From contig QHZV01000054.1 of assembly GCA_003224785.1 (NCBI GenBank), forward strand, positions 1-5,646: a stretch of DNA of 5,646 nt. The letters run 5' to 3'. The DNA comes from Acidobacteriota bacterium (GTDB lineage Bacteria; Acidobacteriota; Terriglobia; Terriglobales; Acidobacteriaceae). The position numbers were made by a program, and so were the translations under genes. Positions within the stretch are counted from its first letter, which is position 1. Every line of letters begins with the position of its first letter. This document shows positions 1-5,183 of this stretch, piece by piece. The notes below the pieces were generated by a model, which searched no databases, had not been told where the DNA came from, and was given only the letters and a program-made list of their open reading frames with translations.

Positions 1-562
1 AACGATCGGCAGCATACTCTGGCGCGCCTGGTTCGGAGTGATTCCAGCAACGCCGGCAACTTTTTCAGCGCTCGCAAGCAGAGCCAGCAAGAGCGGGCAG
101 ATCATGGTGGCAAAGGCGTGGTATGCGGCTTTGTCTTGTTTTCGTAAGACCATCATTTCTCCGCCCAAATCACGAACGATGCCGCGCACAACCCGAAGCG
201 CCGCCGCATCGCCTTCTGCTGCGAACAACACGCCTGAAAGATCGGGAACTAATGAGTGCACAAATGTCATAAGCGGGTGCGCAGAAGCAACATTCGCGCC
301 CCGTTTTCGAAGAACCTGCAGTGCAGCGCTAGGGAGGACGCCGCTCGAGTGCAATGCGACATTGGCGTTCTACAGCAGGTATTGAGGCGAGTGAGCCAAC
401 TTCCCGCGCCAGTTTCTTTGCAGACGCATACGACTTGCTGCCCTGTCGCGCGATAATCTCTCTAATGTTGTAGCCGGATCGTCTGAGAGAAATCGCCAAC
501 GCTGTTCCCAGCCGTCCCGGTCCAACGATCGCAATGGATGGCCGTTTCACACGGCGCAGCAT
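1..562 (-). pseudogene. Rossmann-like/DUF2520 family protein, disrupted by an internal deletion and frameshift; 3' end outside window
   Basis: Reading down from the ATG at 562, the first part has a nucleotide-binding start, SIAIVGPGRLGTA (glycine-rich GxGxxG loop), and continues to ...SIPAVERQ before running into a stop at 329-331. The rest of the protein continues in another minus frame, open from 369 to 1: NVALHSSGVLPSA, then ANVASAHPLMTF, then DKAAYHAFATMICPLLLALL. That order (Rossmann half, VALHSSG, HPLMTF, then the helical C-terminal half) is typical of proteins with a Rossmann-like domain plus DUF2520, related in fold to F420-dependent NADP reductases and ketopantoate reductase-type enzymes. 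Intact relatives carry a segment of roughly 25-40 residues between these parts, including a strand of the type ADVVWFCVPD. It is absent here and the frame changes at the same place, about 365-380. The cofactor domain is therefore incomplete and the gene is probably dead, unless this is an assembly error. Substrate unknown. There is no good Shine-Dalgarno, and an in-frame stop a few codons upstream limits the start to about 562. Confidence 0.8.
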
Positions 563-621
563 AACAGGAGCAGCTCACGAAAAGCGATTGGGGCAATGCA
601 GCCGAGAGATTGATTTTTGGG

Positions 622-644
622 TTCGCGGGCATCATCGCCGCGAA
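622..644. repeat. GC-rich hairpin between the FAD oxidoreductase and the DUF2520 pseudogene
   Basis: TTCGCGG at 622-628 is exactly complementary to CCGCGAA at 638-644, leaving a 9-base loop. No T-run follows on either strand, so it does not look like a standard intrinsic terminator. It lies about 90 bases past the stop of the FAD oxidoreductase (736) and 60 bases before the start of the disrupted gene (562). It could aid 3'-end formation or be part of a dispersed intergenic repeat. Confidence 0.5.
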
Positions 645-677
645 ACTCTCGATTTCTCTGAGCCCTGCACGTGGTCT

Positions 678-692
678 CCGCGAACTCTGCGG
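678..692. repeat. Short inverted repeat, possible dispersed intergenic element
   Basis: CCGC at 678-681 pairs with GCGG at 689-692 around a 7-base loop, in the context CTCCGCGAACTCTGCGGTTA. GCGGTTA occurs again at 711-717. From memory only, similar CTCCGCG...CTCTGCGGT stretches recur between genes in acidobacterial genomes; this cannot be tested within one window. The 173-base gap (563-735) contains nothing else I can support. Confidence 0.3.
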
Positions 693-735
693 TTAAGAGC
701 TTTTCGTTTTGCGGTTAGGAACTTGCTGGAACTTC

Positions 736-2694
736 TCAGGCTTTCAGAATCTCGCCCACCGCACGCCATGCCTGATCAATGGCGCCATCCACATAGGCAT
801 AAGCGCCGGCGTCAGCATTCGCAATGGCAATCCTGCCGTGGGGCTTGCGCGCGAGCTCGCAGGGAAGCTCTCCGCCCTCCAGCCAGAATTTGTCCCAGAG
901 CGAGTTGTATTCGTACGCGTAGCCATGAGGCCAGCGATTCACAGTAATTGCCGCAATGTCCCGCGCGGGATCAAAGCCACCAGGCCCCAAAGTTCGTCCG
1001 AGTTGTTCGCGGATCTTGCGCTCGATGGTTTCAAACTCAGTCGTGAACAATTCAATACGGCCCATGCGGTGCTGATCGCGCGCCGGAAGGCCGGGCCGAC
1101 AAGGAGTCTTAAGCATGTGAATGACGATCGGTTGATCGGGTTGAGTGGCGCAATGGTAATCGCCGATGCTTACCGGCAAATCGAGACGGAAATACGTGTG
1201 ATAGCAACTCGGCGCATAAACGGCCATCGCGCCCAATTTCTGGAACGCAGTCCAATTTCGCAGCGCGACATTCGTATAAAGCAGCGGCACCTTCGCCTCT
1301 GAATGCAGTGCTTCTTTCTGCTTCTCGGGCAGCTCTGCGCAAATATACGGAATCACCATGTTCCAACAGGCAAGCACCGCAAAGGGCGCGCGGACCGTGT
1401 AAAGCTTGCCCAAACGCGAATACGTAATTTCGACTTGCTTCGCTGACGCGGCCTCGCCTTCGTGTCGCACTCGAACTGCAGTGCTGTTCAAGCGAATGCG
1501 AACTGGCGAGGATTCAACGTCGAGCTTTGCGTAATTCGCCTTGGTCGTGATCAGGTCCTCGACAGAATTTCCCGGCAAAACTTCCGGCACCAACCGTCGC
1601 ACCAGCAATCTTGCGATGGATGCATTCCCATCCGGAAAATGAAAGAAGTAACTCTCCGCCTCTTCATTTGGAATTACGTCGCGGTTCATTCCTTTGCCTG
1701 GACCCGGTTCCAGATTCAATCCGCGAAAGCCCATGAAGCCAAATCCCCAGGCGTCTTGCGCAGAAACCGCATCAATCCCCAATCCAAATAACGCTTGCGG
1801 AGCATTCTGGTATAACTTCACAATTTGAGGATCAACATGCGCGATCTCAGTCAGATAGTTGGCGTAACTGATCCTTGCCAGCCGCGCTTTCTTCTCATTC
1901 GATGTTAATCCGGGAAAATAATCAGCGCCATGGCGCAGCGACATTAGATCGTGTTTCGCTGCTTCCGAAAGCGGAGCGTCCTTCAGAAAGCGCTCCCATA
2001 TTTTCTGCCGCTCCGGTGTGTCGTCGCCTTCGTTATGCGAGCCCCCAACCGGGAGCGGATTAACCGTCAGCACGTCGGAGCCGAATGTTTCCTTATCAAA
2101 AAAAACGCTTGGAACGAGCCCTGCAGAGCTGTAGACCTCTCTAGCGATGTGCTTCGGAAAGCTGGCAACATCGATTCCGAGCTCTTGAATCAGCCCCTTG
2201 GCGACCGCACTGTAAGGCGCTGGGCTCTCGATAGAGAACGATCCACCATAGCCGAGCAACTTGCGGTCGCCGACCGTAAACTCGTTGCGCTTCGCATGTC
2301 CTCCGAAATCATCGTGGTTCTCGATAATCAGGATTCGCGCATTGGGATTCGCCTTGCGAAAAAAATATGCGGCAGATAAGCCGCTGATGCCGCCGCCCAC
2401 GATGATCAGATCGAACGTCTCGCCTGTCTCAGCGGGCTTCCCTGCTTTCTGCCAAAAATCTCCATCGCGCAAACTGTGCGCCACTTCGAACGCGCCTACA
2501 TGGCTGCCCCGCAACCCGGTCAGCGCCGGCGGATAGTATTCCGGAGATTTTTCGGGATCGAGATCGTGTTGAAGCGCCGCCGCCAGGTGTGGAGGAAGGA
2601 TCGAAGCTCCGGCAGTGACGGCTACTCCGTTTAGAAAATCCCGCCGGGTGATGCCGCGGTCCATTCCCAGGTCTTTATCGTTTGGGTCAGCCAT
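736..2694 (-). CDS. Tat-exported FAD-dependent amine oxidoreductase, spermidine dehydrogenase-like
   Basis: A 652-residue flavoprotein. Residues 16-21 (TRRDFL) followed by a small-residue hydrophobic stretch ending near ASILPP (about 30-35) form a twin-arginine signal, implying folded export with FAD bound. The FAD Rossmann motif is IIVGGGISG at 97-105 with the ribose-binding Glu at 125, followed by DDFGGHAKRNEF. The C-terminal GRIAIANADAGAYAYVDGAI fits the second FAD-contact motif of the amine oxidase/GR2 fold. The N-terminal string LGMDRGITRRDFLNG and DDFGGHAKRNEF recall bacterial spermidine dehydrogenases (SpdH), which oxidise polyamines at the periplasmic side; length is close to that family (roughly 620-650). 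The substrate is not shown by the sequence, so another amine is possible. The ATG at 2694 is preferred because the conserved segment begins within ten residues of it; its Shine-Dalgarno is weak. It lies 30 bases downstream of the CDGSH gene on the same strand, so co-transcription is likely. Confidence 0.85.
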   Translation of the reverse strand: MADPNDKDLGMDRGITRRDFLNGVAVTAGASILPPHLAAALQHDLDPEKSPEYYPPALTGLRGSHVGAFEVAHSLRDGDFWQKAGKPAETGETFDLIIVGGGISGLSAAYFFRKANPNARILIIENHDDFGGHAKRNEFTVGDRKLLGYGGSFSIESPAPYSAVAKGLIQELGIDVASFPKHIAREVYSSAGLVPSVFFDKETFGSDVLTVNPLPVGGSHNEGDDTPERQKIWERFLKDAPLSEAAKHDLMSLRHGADYFPGLTSNEKKARLARISYANYLTEIAHVDPQIVKLYQNAPQALFGLGIDAVSAQDAWGFGFMGFRGLNLEPGPGKGMNRDVIPNEEAESYFFHFPDGNASIARLLVRRLVPEVLPGNSVEDLITTKANYAKLDVESSPVRIRLNSTAVRVRHEGEAASAKQVEITYSRLGKLYTVRAPFAVLACWNMVIPYICAELPEKQKEALHSEAKVPLLYTNVALRNWTAFQKLGAMAVYAPSCYHTYFRLDLPVSIGDYHCATQPDQPIVIHMLKTPCRPGLPARDQHRMGRIELFTTEFETIERKIREQLGRTLGPGGFDPARDIAAITVNRWPHGYAYEYNSLWDKFWLEGGELPCELARKPHGRIAIANADAGAYAYVDGAIDQAWRAVGEILKA

Positions 2695-2724
2695 GTGGGG
2701 ACTCTACAACTCGGCCTTCAGGCG

Positions 2725-2976
2725 CTACGGATTCTGAATAGTACTTCCGTCCTCCGCTTTTTTCACCGCCAACTCTGCGCCTTGGAAACCGATTTTGCTG
2801 TGTGTGCCATCGCAGAATGGTTTATTAACGGACCCACCGCAGCGGCACAAAGAAAACGCCGGCTTGCCGGTCAGATCGAACTTGTTTCCGTCCGCATCCA
2901 CCAGTTCCACTGATCCCTCGGGCGCTTCAACGCGGTAAGGGCCATTTTTTCGGACTGTGATTTTTATCGCAGGCAT
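2725..2976 (-). CDS. CDGSH-type iron-sulfur protein
   Basis: An 83-residue protein with a single CDGSH zinc-finger-like iron-sulfur motif at 44-59: C-x-C-x2-S-x3-P-x-C-D-G-T-H. Cys44, Cys46, Cys55 and His59 are the expected ligands of a redox-active, pH-labile [2Fe-2S] cluster, the 3Cys-1His site known from mitoNEET-like proteins. Residues 1-37 form a beta-rich lead (PAIKITVRKNGPYRV, then VELVDADGNKFDL), common in small bacterial members. No signal peptide or membrane segment is visible, so it should be cytoplasmic. GGAG five bases before the ATG supports the start. It is the first gene of a probable two-gene unit with the FAD oxidoreductase. Family assignment is firm; its role (electron transfer, Fe-S storage or redox sensing) is not known. 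Confidence 0.93.
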   Translation of the reverse strand: MPAIKITVRKNGPYRVEAPEGSVELVDADGNKFDLTGKPAFSLCRCGGSVNKPFCDGTHSKIGFQGAELAVKKAEDGSTIQNP

Positions 2977-2981
2977 GCTCG

Positions 2982-2985
2982 CTCC
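2982..2985 (-). promoter_or_regulatory. Ribosome binding site of the CDGSH gene
   Basis: On the minus strand GGAG lies five bases before the ATG at 2976-2974. It is the clearest Shine-Dalgarno in the window and fixes the start of the CDGSH protein; most other genes here have weak or no such signal. Confidence 0.65.
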
Positions 2986-3049
2986 AGCTGAATCTTGAAT
3001 TGTTGTTTGGGAAGTACAGAGATGAAGATATCAGTTTCAGAACGTCAGC

Positions 3050-3067
3050 CGCCACTCGTGAGTGGCG
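3050..3067. repeat. Perfect hairpin CGCCACT-CGTG-AGTGGCG in the glycosyltransferase/CDGSH gap
   Basis: Seven-base arms at 3050-3056 and 3061-3067 enclose a CGTG loop, whose outer C and G could also pair. It lies about 70 bases past the glycosyltransferase stop and about 75 bases upstream of the CDGSH ATG, so it could end the former's transcript or act as an operator for the latter. No U-run follows on the minus strand. Confidence 0.5.
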
Positions 3068-3092
3068 TCGCGTTGAGATTTTCTCTCCGCGA
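3068..3092. repeat. Second hairpin directly abutting the first
   Basis: TCGCG (3068-3072) pairs with CGCGA (3088-3092), and GAGA (3075-3078) pairs with TCTC (3082-3085), with a 2x2 internal loop and a TTT apical loop. It begins at the base after the neighbouring hairpin ends. In the minus-strand transcript it comes first after the glycosyltransferase stop, about 42 bases downstream, so the pair may form a U-less terminator. Confidence 0.4.
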
Positions 3093-3134
3093 TCGCCGGC
3101 TCTACTCTGCTCCTGCCGTTAATAATTTAGGCGC

Positions 3135-4187
3135 TTACGCTGCCCAAGCCTGCTGGCTTGCGACCTTGCGATACAGCTGAATGTAATTGTCCGTCATTCG
3201 GTGAGCATTGAAGCACTCGCGTGCGCGCTGAAACGCTCGATTAGCAAAATTGCGTCGCATCTGGAGGTCGCCACTCAGAATGCGCACCGCTTCGGCCAGA
3301 CTGTCGGCATCGTTGGTTCGAAAGTAAACTGCTGCCTGGCCCCAAATTTCCCGCAGCGCCGGAATGTCATTCAAAATTAGCGCACATCGCGAGAGCGCTG
3401 CTTCAATCATTGTCATTCCCGAAGGTTCATAGCGGGCTGTTCCCGCATACATGGCGGCTTTGCTGTAAAGCAGCCGCAACTGCGACTCCGTCTGCGCACC
3501 TCGAACCGCGACTCCGCTGTTCCCATCACTGAATTTCACGTCCGTACGCATTAATGCCTGCGGTCGGTGATCCGCATTCTCTGCGCCCACAATGCATACA
3601 GGCACGGTCTGCTTTTGTAGCGTCAGCAAGCTCACTTGTTTTGCGGGATCGACGAGCCGCCCAATCGCGAGCACCGAGTCTTCTTTCTGAATATAAGGAT
3701 TGAAGAGCACCGGGTTGCGTCCATGATGAATCACCGATTCGCGCGCCGCAGCACCATAAGACGACCGCACGGCGCATTGCATCCACTCACTCGGCGCCAC
3801 CACTGCGTCTGCCTCTGCCACCGCATGCGAAATCGTTTTTCGATACCACTTGAGCCACGCGCTCTCTTTTGGCTCGCGTCCGTGCACCGCCCTCCACCAC
3901 GTCACCATGTCTCCGTGCGCGACAACTATTCGCGGAACAGGGACGGATAACGCGCCATAACATAAGTGATTCAGGTGCAGCAGGTCCGGCTTCGTGTCCT
4001 TCACCAGAGCGCACAAAAATTCGGAAGCTTCCTCGAAGCGGTCCATCCATGCCGTTTGCTCCGGCATCGGAATCTCGCCGAAACTGACCAGCGTTACGCG
4101 AAATCCGCGCGCAATCAGGCCGCACGCGAGTTCACGCGTGTAGGTCCAGATTCCGTTCATCGTGTCGGACGTGATCAGTACATGCAT
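3135..4187 (-). CDS. Glycosyltransferase family 4 (GT-B fold)
   Basis: A 350-residue retaining glycosyltransferase, numbered from the ATG at 4187. The N-terminal half opens with HVLITSDTMNGIWTYTREL and then LIARGFRVTLVSFG, the usual GT-B acceptor-side start in which an early Gly follows the first strand. The C-terminal half has the donor-site pattern: AIGRLVDPAKQ near 174-184, and the E-x7-E motif within ARYEPSGMTMIEAALSR, with Glu254 and Glu262. The tail NDIPALREIWGQAAVYF is also typical of GT4. No signal peptide or membrane helix is seen, so it is probably a cytosolic or peripheral enzyme using a nucleotide-sugar donor; donor and acceptor cannot be read from the sequence. A TTG at 4196 would add three residues, but MHVLITSD fits the family start better. 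It is divergent from a PIG-L deacetylase across a 119-base gap, which suggests a joint role in glycan or glycoconjugate assembly. Confidence 0.88.
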   Translation of the reverse strand: MHVLITSDTMNGIWTYTRELACGLIARGFRVTLVSFGEIPMPEQTAWMDRFEEASEFLCALVKDTKPDLLHLNHLCYGALSVPVPRIVVAHGDMVTWWRAVHGREPKESAWLKWYRKTISHAVAEADAVVAPSEWMQCAVRSSYGAAARESVIHHGRNPVLFNPYIQKEDSVLAIGRLVDPAKQVSLLTLQKQTVPVCIVGAENADHRPQALMRTDVKFSDGNSGVAVRGAQTESQLRLLYSKAAMYAGTARYEPSGMTMIEAALSRCALILNDIPALREIWGQAAVYFRTNDADSLAEAVRILSGDLQMRRNFANRAFQRARECFNAHRMTDNYIQLYRKVASQQAWAA

Positions 4188-4208
4188 AAGCAGCAACTTC
4201 GGATTCTC

Positions 4209-4214
4209 ATTCTA
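4209..4214 (-). promoter_or_regulatory. Candidate -10 box for the glycosyltransferase
   Basis: TAGAAT on the minus strand lies 21 bases before the ATG at 4187 (one mismatch to TATAAT). No good -35 is present; the nearest, TTTCAG, is 19 bases away and poor. The inverted repeat GTTTC (4223-4227) / GAAAC (4236-4240) overlaps the -35 area and could be an operator. Confidence 0.3.
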
Positions 4215-4247
4215 GTGCTGATGTTTCCTTTTCCTGAAACAATCTTT

Positions 4248-4258
4248 CTTGCCGCAAG
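4248..4258. other. Small dyad in the divergent promoter region
   Basis: CTTGC at 4248-4252 and GCAAG at 4254-4258 form an 11-base dyad around a single C. It sits between the candidate promoters of the glycosyltransferase and the PIG-L deacetylase, where a shared regulator could bind. It is short enough to be chance. Confidence 0.2.
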
Positions 4259-4294
4259 GCTTTGCACAATTTCTGCCGTTCTCTGCATATCCGC

Positions 4295-4300
4295 TACAAT
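4295..4300 (+). promoter_or_regulatory. -10 box of the PIG-L deacetylase, suggesting a leaderless mRNA
   Basis: TACAAT ends six bases before the ATG at 4307. A -10 box normally sits about 6-8 bases upstream of the transcription start, so transcription would begin at or next to the A of the start codon. There is no Shine-Dalgarno before the ATG, which agrees. No convincing -35 lies 16-18 bases upstream. Confidence 0.5.
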
Positions 4301-4306
4301 CTGCGC

Positions 4307-5053
4307 ATGTTTCGCCTGATGTGCATTACCGCGCACCCTGACGATGAAGCCGGTAACTTCGGCGGAATCTTGAGCGTCTGTCACGACCGCGGCATCGAAA
4401 CCTCTGTCATCTGCCTCACGCCGGGTCAGGCCGCAACCAATCGCGGCGACGCTAAGTCTGATCGCGAGTTGGCCGACATTCGTCGTCAGGAATTCGCCGC
4501 ATCTTGCGCAATCCTGCGGGTCTCGCAGCCGATCATTCTCGATTATCCCGATGGCCAGCTGCATCGTCAGGAATTCAATCGCGTGGTTTATGAACTCACG
4601 CTGCGCATCCGCCAACTTCGTCCCCACTTGCTACTGACTTTCGGCGCGGAAGGTGGGGTCACCGGCCATCCCGATCACTCTATGGCCGGAGTGTTCGCAA
4701 CCCTTGCTTTTCATTGGGCCGGCCGCGCCAACCGCTATTCCGATCAACTTGAAAGCGGGCTCGTTCCGCACTGCACGCAAAAACTTTATTATTCCAGCGC
4801 GGAATTCGCCTTGCCTAACCGTCAACCGATCTCGTTCCCGCCGCCAACCGCGATCGTCGATATCGGCGATCACCTCGAAACGAAAATCTCGGCATTTAAA
4901 GCGCACAAGACGCAGTCACCGCTGTGGCCGCTTTTTGAAGAGAACGCGCGTAAACAGGGCCGCCGGGAGATGTTCCACCTGGCTGCGTCGGTGAGGCCAG
5001 GAGCGCATTCATCTGAAAACGACCTCTTCGCAGACGTTAACGGATCTGATTAG
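4307..5053 (+). CDS. PIG-L/LmbE family zinc-dependent de-N-acetylase
   Basis: A 248-residue member of the PIG-L/LmbE family, enzymes that remove the N-acetyl group from GlcNAc-type sugars (GlcNAc-PI, mycothiol or bacillithiol precursors, antibiotic intermediates). The signature AHPDDE lies at 9-14, right after the first strand, and GHPDHS at 120-125. By comparison with MshB, His10, Asp13 and His124 should bind zinc and Asp12 should be the general base; all are present, so the enzyme looks active. LDYPDGQLH near 78-86 and LLLTFGAEGGVTGHPDH are also typical. No signal peptide. The ATG at 4307 is chosen because the fold begins immediately after it; an in-frame TTG at 4262 would add 15 residues without family character and lies upstream of the -10 box. 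Divergent from the glycosyltransferase, which hints at a sugar transfer/deacetylation pair. A role in bacillithiol synthesis is possible but not shown; the substrate is open. Confidence 0.92.
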   Translation: MFRLMCITAHPDDEAGNFGGILSVCHDRGIETSVICLTPGQAATNRGDAKSDRELADIRRQEFAASCAILRVSQPIILDYPDGQLHRQEFNRVVYELTLRIRQLRPHLLLTFGAEGGVTGHPDHSMAGVFATLAFHWAGRANRYSDQLESGLVPHCTQKLYYSSAEFALPNRQPISFPPPTAIVDIGDHLETKISAFKAHKTQSPLWPLFEENARKQGRREMFHLAASVRPGAHSSENDLFADVNGSD

Positions 5054-5085
5054 AACTTCATGGGACTAGCTCGGCTGAGGGGTGC

Positions 5086-5116
5086 CCCACTTCTCGGTCG
5101 TTTTGCGAGAAGCGGG
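5086..5116 (+). terminator. Hairpin downstream of the PIG-L gene, possible terminator or dispersed repeat
   Basis: CTTCTCG at 5090-5096 pairs with CGAGAAG at 5106-5112. After one A/C mismatch, CCC (5086-5088) pairs with GGG (5114-5116), leaving a 9-base loop. It starts 33 bases past the PIG-L stop. A T-run exists only at 5132-5137, so it is not a textbook intrinsic terminator. The flanking GGGGTGCCCCAC context resembles, from memory, a hairpin repeat common between genes of acidobacteria. Confidence 0.5.
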
Positions 5117-5165
5117 TATGTGCGCCCAATGTTTTTTCATGACAGCTGACCGCTGTTCAGTTCTG

Positions 5166-5171
5166 TACAAT
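5166..5171 (+). promoter_or_regulatory. Candidate -10 box of the gene at the right edge
   Basis: TACAAT lies 12 bases before the ATG at 5184 and is followed by C, giving the same TACAATC seen before the PIG-L gene. No Shine-Dalgarno lies between it and the ATG, so the leader would be only a few bases. ATGACA at 5139-5144 resembles a -35 but is 21 bases away, which is too far for a standard promoter. Confidence 0.35.
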
Positions 5172-5183
5172 CCACTCAAAGCC

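Noticed and set aside
38..456. Plus-strand open frames opposite the disrupted DUF2520 gene
   Set aside because: The minus strand here encodes recognisable VALHSSG and HPLMTF segments, so the plus frames are shadows.
709..1302. Long open frame on the plus strand opposite the FAD oxidoreductase (197 residues)
   Set aside because: It is antisense to a clearly conserved flavoprotein, has no recognisable motif, and is rich in Arg as expected of a shadow frame in GC-biased DNA.
4262..4306. Upstream TTG start for the PIG-L protein
   Set aside because: It would translate through the TACAAT box and adds 15 residues unlike the family; the ATG at 4307 begins right before the first strand and HPDDE.
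4483..4576. 13-base direct repeat TCGTCAGGAATTC at 4483-4495 and 4564-4576
   Set aside because: Both copies are in frame inside the PIG-L gene and encode RQEF in helices; a single short pair is most simply coincidence.
4175..4627. Open frame of 150 residues on the minus strand overlapping the PIG-L gene start
   Set aside because: It overlaps the PIG-L catalytic HPDDE coding region and the divergent promoters, and the translation has no family character.
3135..5053. Assignment of the glycosyltransferase and deacetylase as BshA and BshB (bacillithiol)
   Set aside because: Family level fits, but no residue seen here is specific for bacillithiol enzymes and no BshC is present, so no gene symbols were given.
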